NCBI GenBank assembly: GCA_016933155.1
Contig: JAFGBM010000004.1
Coordinates: 124,001-188,000 of the forward strand
DNA length: 64,000 bases
Origin: Demequinaceae bacterium
GTDB taxonomy: Bacteria; Actinomycetota; Actinomycetes; Actinomycetales; Demequinaceae
Direction: 5' to 3'
Shown piece by piece: positions 52,347 to 60,688 of this stretch. Numbering within the stretch: the stretch's first letter is position 1; every line of letters starts with the position of its first letter. The notes beneath the pieces were generated by a model. It did not search any database, was not told the DNA's origin, and worked only from the letters and a program-made list of their open reading frames with translations. The position numbers and the translations under genes are program-made.

Positions 52347-53204
52347 ATGGCCCAACCGACCGTCGCCGTCGTCACGGACAGCGCCTCCGCCCTCCCGCAC
52401 GCCTTCCAGGCCAAGTACGACATCCGTGTCGTCCCCATGCACATCGCCATCGATGAGGAGGTCTTCACCGAAGGGGTGAACATCAGCCCCCCCAAGGTTG
52501 TCGCGGCCCAGCTCCTGGGGTCCAAGGTCAGGACCTTTGAACCCCCGGTCGCCGAGTTCTCGCACGCCTATCAGGGCTGCATCAAGGCCGGATACCGGGA
52601 GATCGTGTCCATTCACGTTTCCTGCAAGATCCACAAGGTCTACGCCCACGCCCAGGAGGCAGCCCGGACGATGGGGACGCCCGTCACGGTGATCGACAGC
52701 GGGACCGTCACGATGGCGGAGGGCTGGGTTGTGCTTGCGGCGGCGGCCGTCGCGAAGGCCGGCGGCGACGCGGAGGACGTCGTACGGGCCGCCCGGGAGG
52801 CGATGGAGACGAGCCGCCTCCTCTTCACCGTGGAAACGCTCGACTACGTGCATCAGGACGGCCGGGTCTCGGGGGCGATTCGCCTGCTGAGCAACGCCAC
52901 GCATATGCGCCCGATTCTCACCATCAAGGACGGGGACATCGCCCTCGCAGGCCGGGAACGCCAAACGGGCCCCGCGCGAGAGAAGGTGCGGACGATGATG
53001 CAGGACTACGCGAAGACGCTGGCCCGACCGGTCGTCTCCGTGGCCCTAGTAGGGGGCAGTGCGCTCGAGGAAGGCCTCGGTATCGACACCCCGGGCCTCA
53101 TGATCGAAGATTCACCGGGGGCGAGTCTCACCGCCCATGCCGGGCCGGGCACCTACGCCGTCGCTGTCGCCGACATGCCCCTGGAGTTCATCCGCGAAAT
53201 CTAG
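52347..53204 (+). CDS. DegV-family fatty-acid-binding protein
   Basis: A 285-residue DegV protein, which presents exogenous fatty acids to fatty-acid kinase (FakB role in firmicutes). VVTDSASALP at the N-terminus, IHVSCKIHKVYAHAQEA, VIDSGTVTMAEGW and the conserved YVHQDGRVSG near residue 168. Here a Cys precedes the lipid-binding Lys where many relatives have Ser. Overlaps the convergent DsbD-like gene by 4 bp. Confidence 0.93.
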   Translation: MAQPTVAVVTDSASALPHAFQAKYDIRVVPMHIAIDEEVFTEGVNISPPKVVAAQLLGSKVRTFEPPVAEFSHAYQGCIKAGYREIVSIHVSCKIHKVYAHAQEAARTMGTPVTVIDSGTVTMAEGWVVLAAAAVAKAGGDAEDVVRAAREAMETSRLLFTVETLDYVHQDGRVSGAIRLLSNATHMRPILTIKDGDIALAGRERQTGPAREKVRTMMQDYAKTLARPVVSVALVGGSALEEGLGIDTPGLMIEDSPGASLTAHAGPGTYAVAVADMPLEFIREI

Positions 53205-54580
53205 TCATCGTGCTCGACTCGGAGGAGTTCCCGCTGGCTGCGCACGGCAGTCGTCACCAGATGGATGATCCCGGCTAGCAGGAACGCCGCCGCAAACAGC
53301 GCAAGCGCGGTCATCGGGTCCTCCATCAGGCTCGGGGCGAAGACCATGGTCCCGGCAAGGGCGAGCATCGTCACCCCGGCGACGAGTTTGAGCACTTCTC
53401 CGTGCTTCTCCTGCATCTTGGTGGCCCGCATGGTCACGACCGCAATCCCGAACACGATCATCTCGTCGAGCAGGAACGGGATCATGTACACGAGGAAGTA
53501 GACGGCTGTCTCGGCAAGCCCCACCCCCTCGGCCTGCAGCATCCCGGTCCAAATCACGGGGAATCCGCCCGTGCACGGGGTCTCGATGATGGAGACGGCC
53601 ACAGCAAGGACAATGGTCGCCCCGAGCGCAGGGATCAGGGCGCGATGGCCCGCAGCATTGCGGACGCGTTGATAGATCCCGGGTTTTGCGGAGTCCTTGA
53701 TGGTGAAAGAGAGGCCCGTCTTGAACGCGAAGTAGTCCTTGAGGCTTACCGCCCCGAAGACACCTGCCACAATGGCAACGAAGACCTGAACCTTTCCGAC
53801 GAATCCGATGACGGAGAGGGCGGAGTAGATTCCGGCAATATAGAGCGCATACATACCGGCGGTGACGGTGAGGAAGGTTGTTCCGATCGCGAGCACGCGT
53901 CGACGCGAGGCCGTGCGAATGACGATTGTCAGCAGCACCGAGATGACCCAAAGCGAGCAGGGGTTCACCCCGTCGACGAAGCCAATGATGAGGCTCGACA
54001 CCAGAAGCGACTTGTCGCCGAGCGACACCTCCCCGAAGACGGGGACATCGATGGTGGCCTCCTTGTCGTCCGCCACGCAGAAAGGATCGTCCTCGGAACA
54101 AGTCCCGGTCTTGGGGTCGCCGTACACTCCGGGGGCCGGGGTGCGCCCCTCGGCCAGCAGCTCGACGGCGGTTGCGACGTCCTCCTGGATAGCGGGGGTC
54201 CAGCCGATCCAAATGCGCTTGTCGATGATCGTCACCGGGACGTTCGTCGCATCGAAGTCGTACTCGTTGCCGTAGGCCTCGAAGCGGGCACGTTCGTACT
54301 CGTCGTAATAGACCTCATACTCACGGATGGGGATGTCCGGATATTGGAATTCGACGCTCGTGAGCCACTGTCGCTCGTCCTCGCACCGGGGGCATCCGTC
54401 TCCCCAGAAAACGATGATGTCGAGCGTCGGCTCGATCTCCTCGGTGAAGACCACACCCTGGTCCCTGCCCGCCCACAATGCGGTGCCGAAGATCGCGGCG
54501 GCGGCGAAGGCGACTGTGGCTCCGATCCATGCGAGACGAGACCCCACGGACGTGCCTTTGGTCTCGGTTTGAGTCACCAT
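53201..54580 (-). CDS. Thioredoxin/glutaredoxin-like domain fused to DsbD-type electron transporter
   Basis: A 459-residue membrane protein. One N-terminal anchor (about 17-37), then an exported thioredoxin-like domain with CPRC (Cys63, Cys66), then at least six membrane helices. The intramembrane Cys pair expected for DsbD/CcdA is visible as DGVNPCSLW and IETPCTGGFP. The fusion would pass reducing power from the cytoplasm straight to its own outer CxxC domain. AGGGGAC precedes ATG 54580. Confidence 0.85.
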   Translation of the reverse strand: MVTQTETKGTSVGSRLAWIGATVAFAAAAIFGTALWAGRDQGVVFTEEIEPTLDIIVFWGDGCPRCEDERQWLTSVEFQYPDIPIREYEVYYDEYERARFEAYGNEYDFDATNVPVTIIDKRIWIGWTPAIQEDVATAVELLAEGRTPAPGVYGDPKTGTCSEDDPFCVADDKEATIDVPVFGEVSLGDKSLLVSSLIIGFVDGVNPCSLWVISVLLTIVIRTASRRRVLAIGTTFLTVTAGMYALYIAGIYSALSVIGFVGKVQVFVAIVAGVFGAVSLKDYFAFKTGLSFTIKDSAKPGIYQRVRNAAGHRALIPALGATIVLAVAVSIIETPCTGGFPVIWTGMLQAEGVGLAETAVYFLVYMIPFLLDEMIVFGIAVVTMRATKMQEKHGEVLKLVAGVTMLALAGTMVFAPSLMEDPMTALALFAAAFLLAGIIHLVTTAVRSQRELLRVEHDD

Positions 54581-54716
54581 GGTGCTGTCCCCTTCTAGCG
54601 GATCGGCGTCCGCATCATTGTAGGCACATGGGGGCCGTTCCAGTTTCGGGCACAATCCCCGGTGCCCCGACGTTGAGGAGGCGGCAGCACCGGATTGTTC
54701 CGAAGGAGGGGATGCC

Positions 54717-55271
54717 GTGTCGGACTTCATGTGGCGCTTGGCCTCCACCGTGCTTCCGGCTGTGGCCGTCGGCACGACGGCGGTCTGGATGACGTATGCC
54801 ATCGCCCGTCGGGGGCGTGGGGCCGAAGCGGCGAGGTATACCGCCGTTCGAGCCCTTCTCGGGGCCGGGGTGGCGACGCTCCTCTGGTGGACCCTCGTCC
54901 TCTCGAATCCAGACTCCGACGGAACCCGATCCCTCAACCTCGTCCCCTTCCACGAGATCTCGCGATCCCTCCGGTCGGACGAGGCGGGCTACGGAGTCGT
55001 CAACCTCTGGGGGAACATCCTCGTCTTCGTCCCCGTCGGGGTCCTCACCGTCCTGTCGATGCGGACTGGACGACGATGTGCGGGAACGCTCGCCCTCGCG
55101 GCGGGGATCGGTTTATCCATCGGAATCGAGGCCGCTCAATACACGATCGGCCGTTCGGCGGACGTGGATGACGTCATTCTCAACGCGACCGGAATCCTGA
55201 TCGGGGTGGTGGGGGCCCGGCTCACCCAGCACATCGGACGTCCGGCCTCGATGTCCGAAAGCAGCCGCTAA
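54717..55271 (+). CDS. VanZ-like membrane protein
   Basis: A 184-residue protein with four or five membrane helices. LNLVPFHEI, NLWGNILVFVPVGVLTVL and EAAQYTIGRSADVDDVILNATGILIG are the VanZ signatures. GTG 54717 follows GGAGGGGATGCC. In enterococci VanZ gives low-level teicoplanin resistance; most actinobacterial members have no known role. Confidence 0.85.
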   Translation: MSDFMWRLASTVLPAVAVGTTAVWMTYAIARRGRGAEAARYTAVRALLGAGVATLLWWTLVLSNPDSDGTRSLNLVPFHEISRSLRSDEAGYGVVNLWGNILVFVPVGVLTVLSMRTGRRCAGTLALAAGIGLSIGIEAAQYTIGRSADVDDVILNATGILIGVVGARLTQHIGRPASMSESSR

Positions 55272-55645
55272 CGTCCGCGAGAACTCCGAAGCCGGAAGTG
55301 CGAGCCCGCCCGGGGCGGCTGGTTCCCGATCCTCTTGCCTCCCCAGTCCTTGGTCCCCTTCGGTGTGGGTGGGGGCAGGGGCGGACGCGCGGGTTCGGGA
55401 CGCTTGACGTCGACCTTCGTGGCTGGCTTCGTCGCGGCAGGCTTCTTCGCGGTCGGCTTCTTGGTGGTGGACGACGCCCCCGAAACCTTGGCGGTCGGCT
55501 TCGCCGCAGGGGCCTTTCCCATCGCCGCCGCATTCTTGGCCGCCGCCTCCTTTGCCCCTACCGGAGCCTTCGGAGTCGCCTTCACCGGTTTGGCGGTGCT
55601 GGCCTTCCCAACCCCCTTGACGGGGCCGGATGCTGTCGGGCTCAT
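55268..55645 (-). CDS. Lys/Ala/Pro-rich basic protein, histone-H1-like
   Basis: A 125-residue low-complexity protein. Residues 9-80 consist of repeated AKP, AKK and APV-type units like the basic tails of actinobacterial nucleoid proteins. The C-terminus GKRIGNQPPRAGSHFRLRSSRGR is Arg-rich. No folded HU-type domain is attached. It may bind DNA or polyanions. Overlaps the convergent vanZ gene by 4 bp. Confidence 0.65.
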   Translation of the reverse strand: MSPTASGPVKGVGKASTAKPVKATPKAPVGAKEAAAKNAAAMGKAPAAKPTAKVSGASSTTKKPTAKKPAATKPATKVDVKRPEPARPPLPPPTPKGTKDWGGKRIGNQPPRAGSHFRLRSSRGR

Positions 55646-55823
55646 TCGACTCTCCCTTGGTTCCGCTTGTAGGTCTTCAGCCTAACCAACCCCCAGCCAT
55701 TGCGTCACGTTTCGTCATCCGATGCGCACACATGATCAAGGACTTGGGGGCCACGGGTCGGCAGAATCGATCGAGCCGGCCCGGGCTCGAGGGCGCCAAG
55801 CGAACAAGCCGAGGAGGAATCGG

Positions 55824-56291
55824 ATGGAGATGCATGTGAAACAGATCGGGACCGTGTCCCTGGGGGCACATCCCCACATCGCCCTGGATGACGAGTACGC
55901 CCAAGGGCTCGACGGATTGGAAGGCTTCAGCCACGTCTGGGTCGTCTGGTATGCGCACGAGGTCCCCGCATGGGATCCGGCCAACCTCACTATCCCCAAG
56001 CCCTACCGCAAGGCACCGCCCTCCCTCGGGGTTTTCTCCACCCGGTCGGAGAACCGCCCCAACCCAATCCTCTTGAGCGTCGTCCAGGTCACCGGGATCG
56101 ACGTCGAGGCCGGAACCGTCGGGATCGCGTGGATCGATGCCGAGGACGGGTCCCCGGTCCTGGATCTCAAGCCCTACCAGCCCGCCGCCGATCGTATCCG
56201 CGACGCGGATGTCCCGGAATGGTGTCGGCACTGGCCCGCAACGACCGAAGAGAGCGGCACCTTCCCCTGGCATGAGGAGTTCATGTTCTGA
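55824..56291 (+). CDS. TrmO/TsaA-like tRNA-N6-methyltransferase family protein
   Basis: A 155-residue UPF0066 protein, whose E. coli relative methylates N6-threonylcarbamoyladenosine-37 in tRNA. Family motifs FSHVWVVWYAHE, GVFSTRSENRPNPI, VQVTGIDVEAG and LDLKPYQPAAD. GAGGAGGAATCGG precedes ATG 55824. The 3' end overlaps the AraC-type regulator gene by 11 bp. Confidence 0.9.
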   Translation: MEMHVKQIGTVSLGAHPHIALDDEYAQGLDGLEGFSHVWVVWYAHEVPAWDPANLTIPKPYRKAPPSLGVFSTRSENRPNPILLSVVQVTGIDVEAGTVGIAWIDAEDGSPVLDLKPYQPAADRIRDADVPEWCRHWPATTEESGTFPWHEEFMF

Positions 56292-57129
56292 CCGGGATGT
56301 AGATTTCGGTCGCCCCTTCCCGCGTGTAGTGCTGGTACTCCCAGGACGCGGCTGCTTGGACGTCGTGTGTGGCGAGGTAGTCGCGGTAGATGAACTCGTA
56401 CGTGTCGCGTATCGTCTCGATGCCGCCCGGGTGGACGAACCGAAGGCAGGTTGCCGCCGGGATCGTGCGGGTATGGAAGAGGGGCTCCTGCTCCACCACC
56501 CCGTCCGTCCGAATCCCGCACAGGACGGCGAGGCCGGTGAGCGCGTCGGTCTCCGGCCACGACGAGACTTGGAAGAACGCCTCGGGAAGGACTCGATCGC
56601 GGACGCGATCCTGGACACGCATGAAGGCCTCCCACGGGGAATGGAGGCTCAAGACTCCCTCCTCGACGAAAAAGGCCAAGCCCGTCACGTGGAACTCGTC
56701 GATGTGGACGAGGCCCGGCTCCGCGATGACCGGACGCGCCGATAGTCGGGGCCTGGCCGGGACGGCCCTGGGCGTGCCGTCGAGGGGATGGGGGTCCTGC
56801 CTCAGTCGCTTCGGCGGTATCCCGAACCGCTTCCGGAAAGCCCGGGAGAACGTCTCGTAGTCCCGAAACCCGAAACGTTCGGCGACGGCCCTGAGGGGAG
56901 TCTCGCCCCCGGTGATCACCCGTGCGGCCTCCGTCAGTGTCCTCCCGAGGATGTACTCCTTCGGCGGGGTTCCGACGACCGCGGAGAAGAGACGGGCGAA
57001 GTGGTGGACCGAATACCCTACCCGGCGAGCCAGTTCGGCGACGGTCTGGATCGGAACCTCCGGGGACTCGGCGACGAGGGAATCCTCGAAGGCCTCGATC
57101 GCGCGAACGATGTGGTCGTACCCGGTCAC
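56281..57129 (-). CDS. AraC-family regulator with GyrI-like effector domain
   Basis: A 282-residue regulator. Two AraC helix-turn-helix units (about 27-70, VAELARRVGYSVHHFARLF; about 77-115, RAVAERFGFRDYETFSRAFRKRFG) are followed by a GyrI-like small-molecule-binding domain (about 140-280, ending EIYIPVRT). GTG 57129 overlaps the metX stop (GTGA), so it is co-translated with the methionine genes although it is not a known Met regulator. Confidence 0.92.
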   Translation of the reverse strand: MTGYDHIVRAIEAFEDSLVAESPEVPIQTVAELARRVGYSVHHFARLFSAVVGTPPKEYILGRTLTEAARVITGGETPLRAVAERFGFRDYETFSRAFRKRFGIPPKRLRQDPHPLDGTPRAVPARPRLSARPVIAEPGLVHIDEFHVTGLAFFVEEGVLSLHSPWEAFMRVQDRVRDRVLPEAFFQVSSWPETDALTGLAVLCGIRTDGVVEQEPLFHTRTIPAATCLRFVHPGGIETIRDTYEFIYRDYLATHDVQAAASWEYQHYTREGATEIYIPVRT

Positions 57130-58316
57130 GAAAGCCCCTCCAGGAATTCCACCACGTGGGCGTTGACCTGCCCGGACTCGACGAGGAATCCGTCGTGGCC
57201 GACATCGGAGTGAACCACCTTGACCCCGTCCGATCCCCTGAGGTGCTGGTCCAGCAGCACGGCATTCGACACCGGATACAGCCGGTCGGAGTCCACGGCC
57301 AGGATGAGCGCCGGGATGTCCACGCCCGAGAGCGCCGCCTCGACGCCCCCCCGTCCCCGACCGATGTCGTGCGAGAGGATCGCCTCCACCAGGCGCAGAT
57401 AAGTGTTGGCGTCGAAACGCCGGGCGAGCTTGTCGGCGTGATGCTCGAGGTAGGAGGCCACGGCGAAGCGCCCGCCCCCGCCCAGAGGGTTCTCACCCTC
57501 CTGGAAGTCCCTCCCGAAGCGGGCGTTGAGTTCCCCCTCCGAGCGATAGGTCGAGTGGGCGATCATCCTGGCGATCCCCATCCCTATGTGCGGGCCCTCG
57601 TCGTCCGCGGCGTCGTAGTAGTCGCCGCCTCGAAACCGGGGGTCGGCCCGGATGGCCGCGAGTTGAGGGGTGGCCCAGGCGATCTGATCGGCCGTGGAGG
57701 CCGCGGCAGCCCCCTCGACCGCGATGGCCCGTACGCGCCCGGGTGCCATGACCGCCCACTCGAGGGCCCGCATGCCTCCGAGGGACGGTCCGAGCACGAG
57801 CCTCCACGACTCCACCCCCAGGCGGTCCGTGAGCGCGATCTCCGCCCTCACCATGTCCCGGATCGTCAGGTAGGGAAACCGGGACCCCCAGGGCCGTCCG
57901 TCCTCGGGGTGCGGAGATGACGGACCCGTCGTGCCCTGGCACCCGCCAATGACATTGGCGCACACGACGAAGTAGCGATCGGTGTCGATGGGGCGGCCGG
58001 GTCCCACCATCGAGATCCACCAGCCCCCCGTGTGGTGGCCCGTGCCCGCAGGTCCCGTGGCGTGCGAGTCGCCCGTGAGGGCGTGGGCCACATAGACGGC
58101 GTTGCCGCCGTCCGGGTTCAACTCTCCCCACGTCTCGTAGGCGATCCGCACCCCCGGCAGGACTCCTGACGGATCCGCCTCGAGCGGCAGGTCGCCTAGG
58201 TCGAAGAACTGGCGCCTCCCCGGATCGTCCCCCTCCCGCCAGGCCGCAGACGCCGGTATGGGCACCCGTTCGGGTGCCTCCGGCGGTTCGTCGCTTTCTA
58301 TCTCGTCGTCGTCCAT
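57126..58316 (-). CDS. metX: Homoserine O-acetyltransferase
   Basis: Makes O-acetylhomoserine from homoserine and acetyl-CoA, the first dedicated step to methionine. 396 residues from ATG 58316, 13 bp after metY. Catalytic Ser about 178 in GPSLGGMRALEW, Asp in AVDSDRLYP and His in VGHDGF; NVIGGCQGTTGPSS is the family signature. Second gene of metY-metX-AraC. Confidence 0.95.
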   Translation of the reverse strand: MDDDEIESDEPPEAPERVPIPASAAWREGDDPGRRQFFDLGDLPLEADPSGVLPGVRIAYETWGELNPDGGNAVYVAHALTGDSHATGPAGTGHHTGGWWISMVGPGRPIDTDRYFVVCANVIGGCQGTTGPSSPHPEDGRPWGSRFPYLTIRDMVRAEIALTDRLGVESWRLVLGPSLGGMRALEWAVMAPGRVRAIAVEGAAAASTADQIAWATPQLAAIRADPRFRGGDYYDAADDEGPHIGMGIARMIAHSTYRSEGELNARFGRDFQEGENPLGGGGRFAVASYLEHHADKLARRFDANTYLRLVEAILSHDIGRGRGGVEAALSGVDIPALILAVDSDRLYPVSNAVLLDQHLRGSDGVKVVHSDVGHDGFLVESGQVNAHVVEFLEGLS

Positions 58317-58329
58317 GGGCCTTCCCCGA

Positions 58330-59640
58330 TCAGGAAATCGCGGAGAACCCTTTCTCAAGGTCCTCCAGGATGTCGTCGATGTGCTCGATCCCGACGGCGA
58401 GCCGCACCGTCCCGGGTGTCACACCCGCCGCGGCCTGCTCCTCCGGGGTCAGCTGGCTGTGGGTCGTCGTCGCCGGGTGGATGACGAGCGAGCGCACGTC
58501 CCCGATGTTGGCGACCAGAGAGTGGAGGGAAAGGGCGTCGATGAACGTCCGGGCAACCTTCTCCCCGCCGGCGATTTCGAACGCCAAGACCGCCCCTGCG
58601 CCCTTGGGTGCGTACTTGGCGGCGTTCTTGTGCCACGGGGAGGAGGGGAGGCTCGCGTAGGCGACGGACACGACGTCCTTGCGCTTCTCGAGCCACTCCG
58701 CGACGACTTTGGCGTTCGCGAGGTGCCTCTCCACTCGGAGCGACAGGGTCTCGAGGCCCTGGGCAATGAGGAAAGCATTGAATGGGGAGATAGCGGGACC
58801 GACGTCCCGGAGCAACTGAACCCGCGCCTTGAGGATGAAGGAGAGGTTGACCTCGAAGAGTCCCCCCACTCCCAGGTCTTTCGCATAGGTCAGACCGTGG
58901 TAGCTCGGGTCCGGGGTGTTGAAGTTGGGGAACCGGTCGGGATACTGCGCATAGTCGAAGGTCCCGCCGTCGACGATGATCCCGGCGATGGCAGTGCCGT
59001 GCCCCCCAAGGTACTTCGTCGCCGAGTGGACGACATAGTCGGCCCCCCATTGGAGCGGCTGGGTGACGTACGGCGTGGCCACGGTGTTGTCCACGATGAG
59101 GGGGACGCCCGCCTCGTGAGCCACCTTGGCGACCCCCTCGATGTCCAAGACGTCCTGCTTGGGGTTGGAGATCGACTCCCCGAAGAGGGCCTTGGTGTTC
59201 GGCCTGATCGCCGCCTTCCACGAGGCGAGGTCGTCGGGCTCGTCGACGAAGGTCGTCTCGATCCCGTACTTCGGCAGGGTGTGGTGGAAGAGGTTGTAGG
59301 TTCCCCCATACAACGACGGCGACGAGACGATGTGGTCGCCCGCCTCGGCGATGTTGAGGATGGAGACGGTCTCCGCGGCCTGGCCGGACGCGAGGAGCAG
59401 CGCCCCGACCCCGCCCTCGAGGGCGGCTATCCGCGTTTCGACGGCCTCCTGGGTCGGGTTGCCGATCCTCGTGTAGATCGGACCCAGTTCGGAGAGGGCG
59501 AAGCGGCTGGCCGCCTGGGCGGTGTCCTGGAATACGAAGGAGGTGGTCTGGTAGAGGGGAAGGGATCGGGCGCCGGTCGCTGCGTCCGGAACCTGGCCGG
59601 CATGGACCTGGAGCGTCTCGAAGCGGTGATTCGTTGTCAT
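58330..59640 (-). CDS. metY: O-acetylhomoserine sulfhydrylase
   Basis: PLP enzyme turning O-acetylhomoserine plus sulfide into homocysteine. 436 residues, normal for this enzyme and longer than MetB-type relatives. TLQVHAGQVPD opening, HIVSSPSLYGGTYN, PLP Lys in SATKYLGGHG and SLVANIGDVRSLVIHPATTTH near the end. ATG 59640 is chosen because an open frame upstream runs through the leader without family similarity. First gene of the operon, behind a leader carrying a mini-ORF. Confidence 0.96.
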   Translation of the reverse strand: MTTNHRFETLQVHAGQVPDAATGARSLPLYQTTSFVFQDTAQAASRFALSELGPIYTRIGNPTQEAVETRIAALEGGVGALLLASGQAAETVSILNIAEAGDHIVSSPSLYGGTYNLFHHTLPKYGIETTFVDEPDDLASWKAAIRPNTKALFGESISNPKQDVLDIEGVAKVAHEAGVPLIVDNTVATPYVTQPLQWGADYVVHSATKYLGGHGTAIAGIIVDGGTFDYAQYPDRFPNFNTPDPSYHGLTYAKDLGVGGLFEVNLSFILKARVQLLRDVGPAISPFNAFLIAQGLETLSLRVERHLANAKVVAEWLEKRKDVVSVAYASLPSSPWHKNAAKYAPKGAGAVLAFEIAGGEKVARTFIDALSLHSLVANIGDVRSLVIHPATTTHSQLTPEEQAAAGVTPGTVRLAVGIEHIDDILEDLEKGFSAIS

Positions 59641-59849
59641 CTCGGTCTCGCTTTCTGGTGAAGTGTGGTGGGGTCTTGACGGCCCGGCCACACGCAGCGA
59701 GGCCAGCGCGCTGACCCGCTTCGCCCATGGCAAGGCTTGCGGTTGGCACATTGGGAGGCCCGAGGGAGCTGCCAGGAAGCCTGGCTGGGCGCCCACGCGG
59801 GCGCACGCCGAACGTGCGCTAGTCAGCGGCACATTCGACGAATACTCAT
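59641..59849 (-). promoter_or_regulatory. metY leader RNA with hairpins, putative attenuator
   Basis: About 209 nt between the predicted start of transcription and metY. After the mini-ORF come strong stems: GCGCACG/CGTGCGC (59801-59819) directly after its stop, GCCAGG/CCTGGC (59771-59785) and GTGTGG/CCACAC (59663-59693). No classic U-run terminator is seen, so control could be translational or Rho-dependent. The pattern does not match SAM riboswitch cores that I compared by eye. Confidence 0.5.
59823..59849 (-). CDS. Leaderless mini-ORF (MSIRRMCR) upstream of metY
   Basis: Eight codons, Met-Ser-Ile-Arg-Arg-Met-Cys-Arg-stop. Its ATG lies exactly 6 nt after a -10 box, so it should be the first codon of a leaderless transcript. 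Adjacent Met and Cys codons fit sensing of sulfur amino acids by ribosome stalling, as known for Cys-rich leaderless mini-ORFs in mycobacteria. A hairpin starts 3 nt after its stop. Confidence 0.55.
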   Translation of the reverse strand: MSIRRMCR

Positions 59850-59855
59850 GCCGTG

Positions 59856-59884
59856 AGGTTAGGTCATCCTTCGTCGGAATGCAA
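59856..59884 (-). promoter_or_regulatory. metY operon promoter
   Basis: TTGCAT (59879-59884) and TAACCT (59856-59861) with a 17-bp spacer on the minus strand. The -10 is 6 nt from the mini-ORF ATG. Confidence 0.65.
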
Positions 59885-59952
59885 GCCCGAGGCCCGCGCC
59901 TGCGGGTCGCGAAACCCTTCTGTACAGTATTGAGCAAGGGAAGGACAAAGTC

Positions 59953-60357
59953 ATGGACGACGCCTCACCCCGCCACATCTGGTATACCCACGCCCTCCTC
60001 GACTACGGCGATCATGGTCTCGGCCACGCCCGTCGGGACCCCAGCCGGGTCGGCATCATCGAGGTCACGGACAGCATCCGCTGGGTTCCCCAGGAGGGGG
60101 AGGGATGGTCATTCCCCCTCTCGACTGTCACCGTCGTCTCACGCAAAGCCTTCCTCGGGCTGATGTTCGACGGCCTCGAACTGGAAATCCCCAGGATCGG
60201 GAGCCTCCGCATCCGGGCCATGAACTTCGCCCCGAACATCCCGCTGCGTCCCACCGATCGCGCCACGGGAGACGCGGCCGCGACGGGCAAGCTCCGGAGG
60301 AAACTCATCAAGCACGGTGCGATGAAGACCGATCGCGTCGACCAAGCCTCTCAGTGA
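59953..60357 (+). CDS. Hypothetical protein
   Basis: A 134-residue soluble protein with a beta-rich middle (VGIIEVTDSIRWVPQ, STVTVVSRKAFLGLMFDG) and a basic C-terminus (GKLRRKLIKHG). No family recognised. AAGGGAAGGACAAAGTC precedes ATG 59953. TACAGT at 59923-59928, within the palindrome CTGTACAG, could be its -10. Confidence 0.6.
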   Translation: MDDASPRHIWYTHALLDYGDHGLGHARRDPSRVGIIEVTDSIRWVPQEGEGWSFPLSTVTVVSRKAFLGLMFDGLELEIPRIGSLRIRAMNFAPNIPLRPTDRATGDAAATGKLRRKLIKHGAMKTDRVDQASQ

Positions 60358-60446
60358 GGCAAGGCGACCGCCAGAGAGGCGACAGGGTCCCCTGAGTAGG
60401 CTGAAACCACGAGGCCGGCGCCGGTCCGGCCCAAAGGGAGGTTGTC

Positions 60447-60656
60447 ATGACCACATCCGTCGGGCGGGTCACCGAGATCACCGCCAGCAGCGACAAGTCC
60501 TTCGATGACGCCGTCAAGGCCGGGATCGCCCGTGCGAACAAGACGCTCCGGGGTGTGACGGGGGCGTGGGTCAAGGAACAGAAGGTCGATACCAGGGACG
60601 GCGTCGTCACCGCCTATCGGGTGAACATGCTCGTCACCTTCATCGTCGACGACTAG
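60447..60656 (+). CDS. Dodecin (flavin-binding)
   Basis: A 69-residue protein forming hollow dodecamers that store FMN or riboflavin. VGRVTEITASSDKSFDDAVKAGI and GVTGAWVKEQKV, with the flavin-stacking Trp, are diagnostic. AAAGGGAGGTTGTC precedes the ATG. Confidence 0.93.
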   Translation: MTTSVGRVTEITASSDKSFDDAVKAGIARANKTLRGVTGAWVKEQKVDTRDGVVTAYRVNMLVTFIVDD

Positions 60657-60688
60657 AACTAGGCTCCCGCAGCAATCGGCCCGCGACG

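Noticed and set aside
59641-59849. SAM-type riboswitch before metY
   Set aside because: I compared the leader with SAM-I and SAM-IV core sequences from memory and found no matching junction or pseudoknot; the leaderless mini-ORF plus hairpins explains the leader better.
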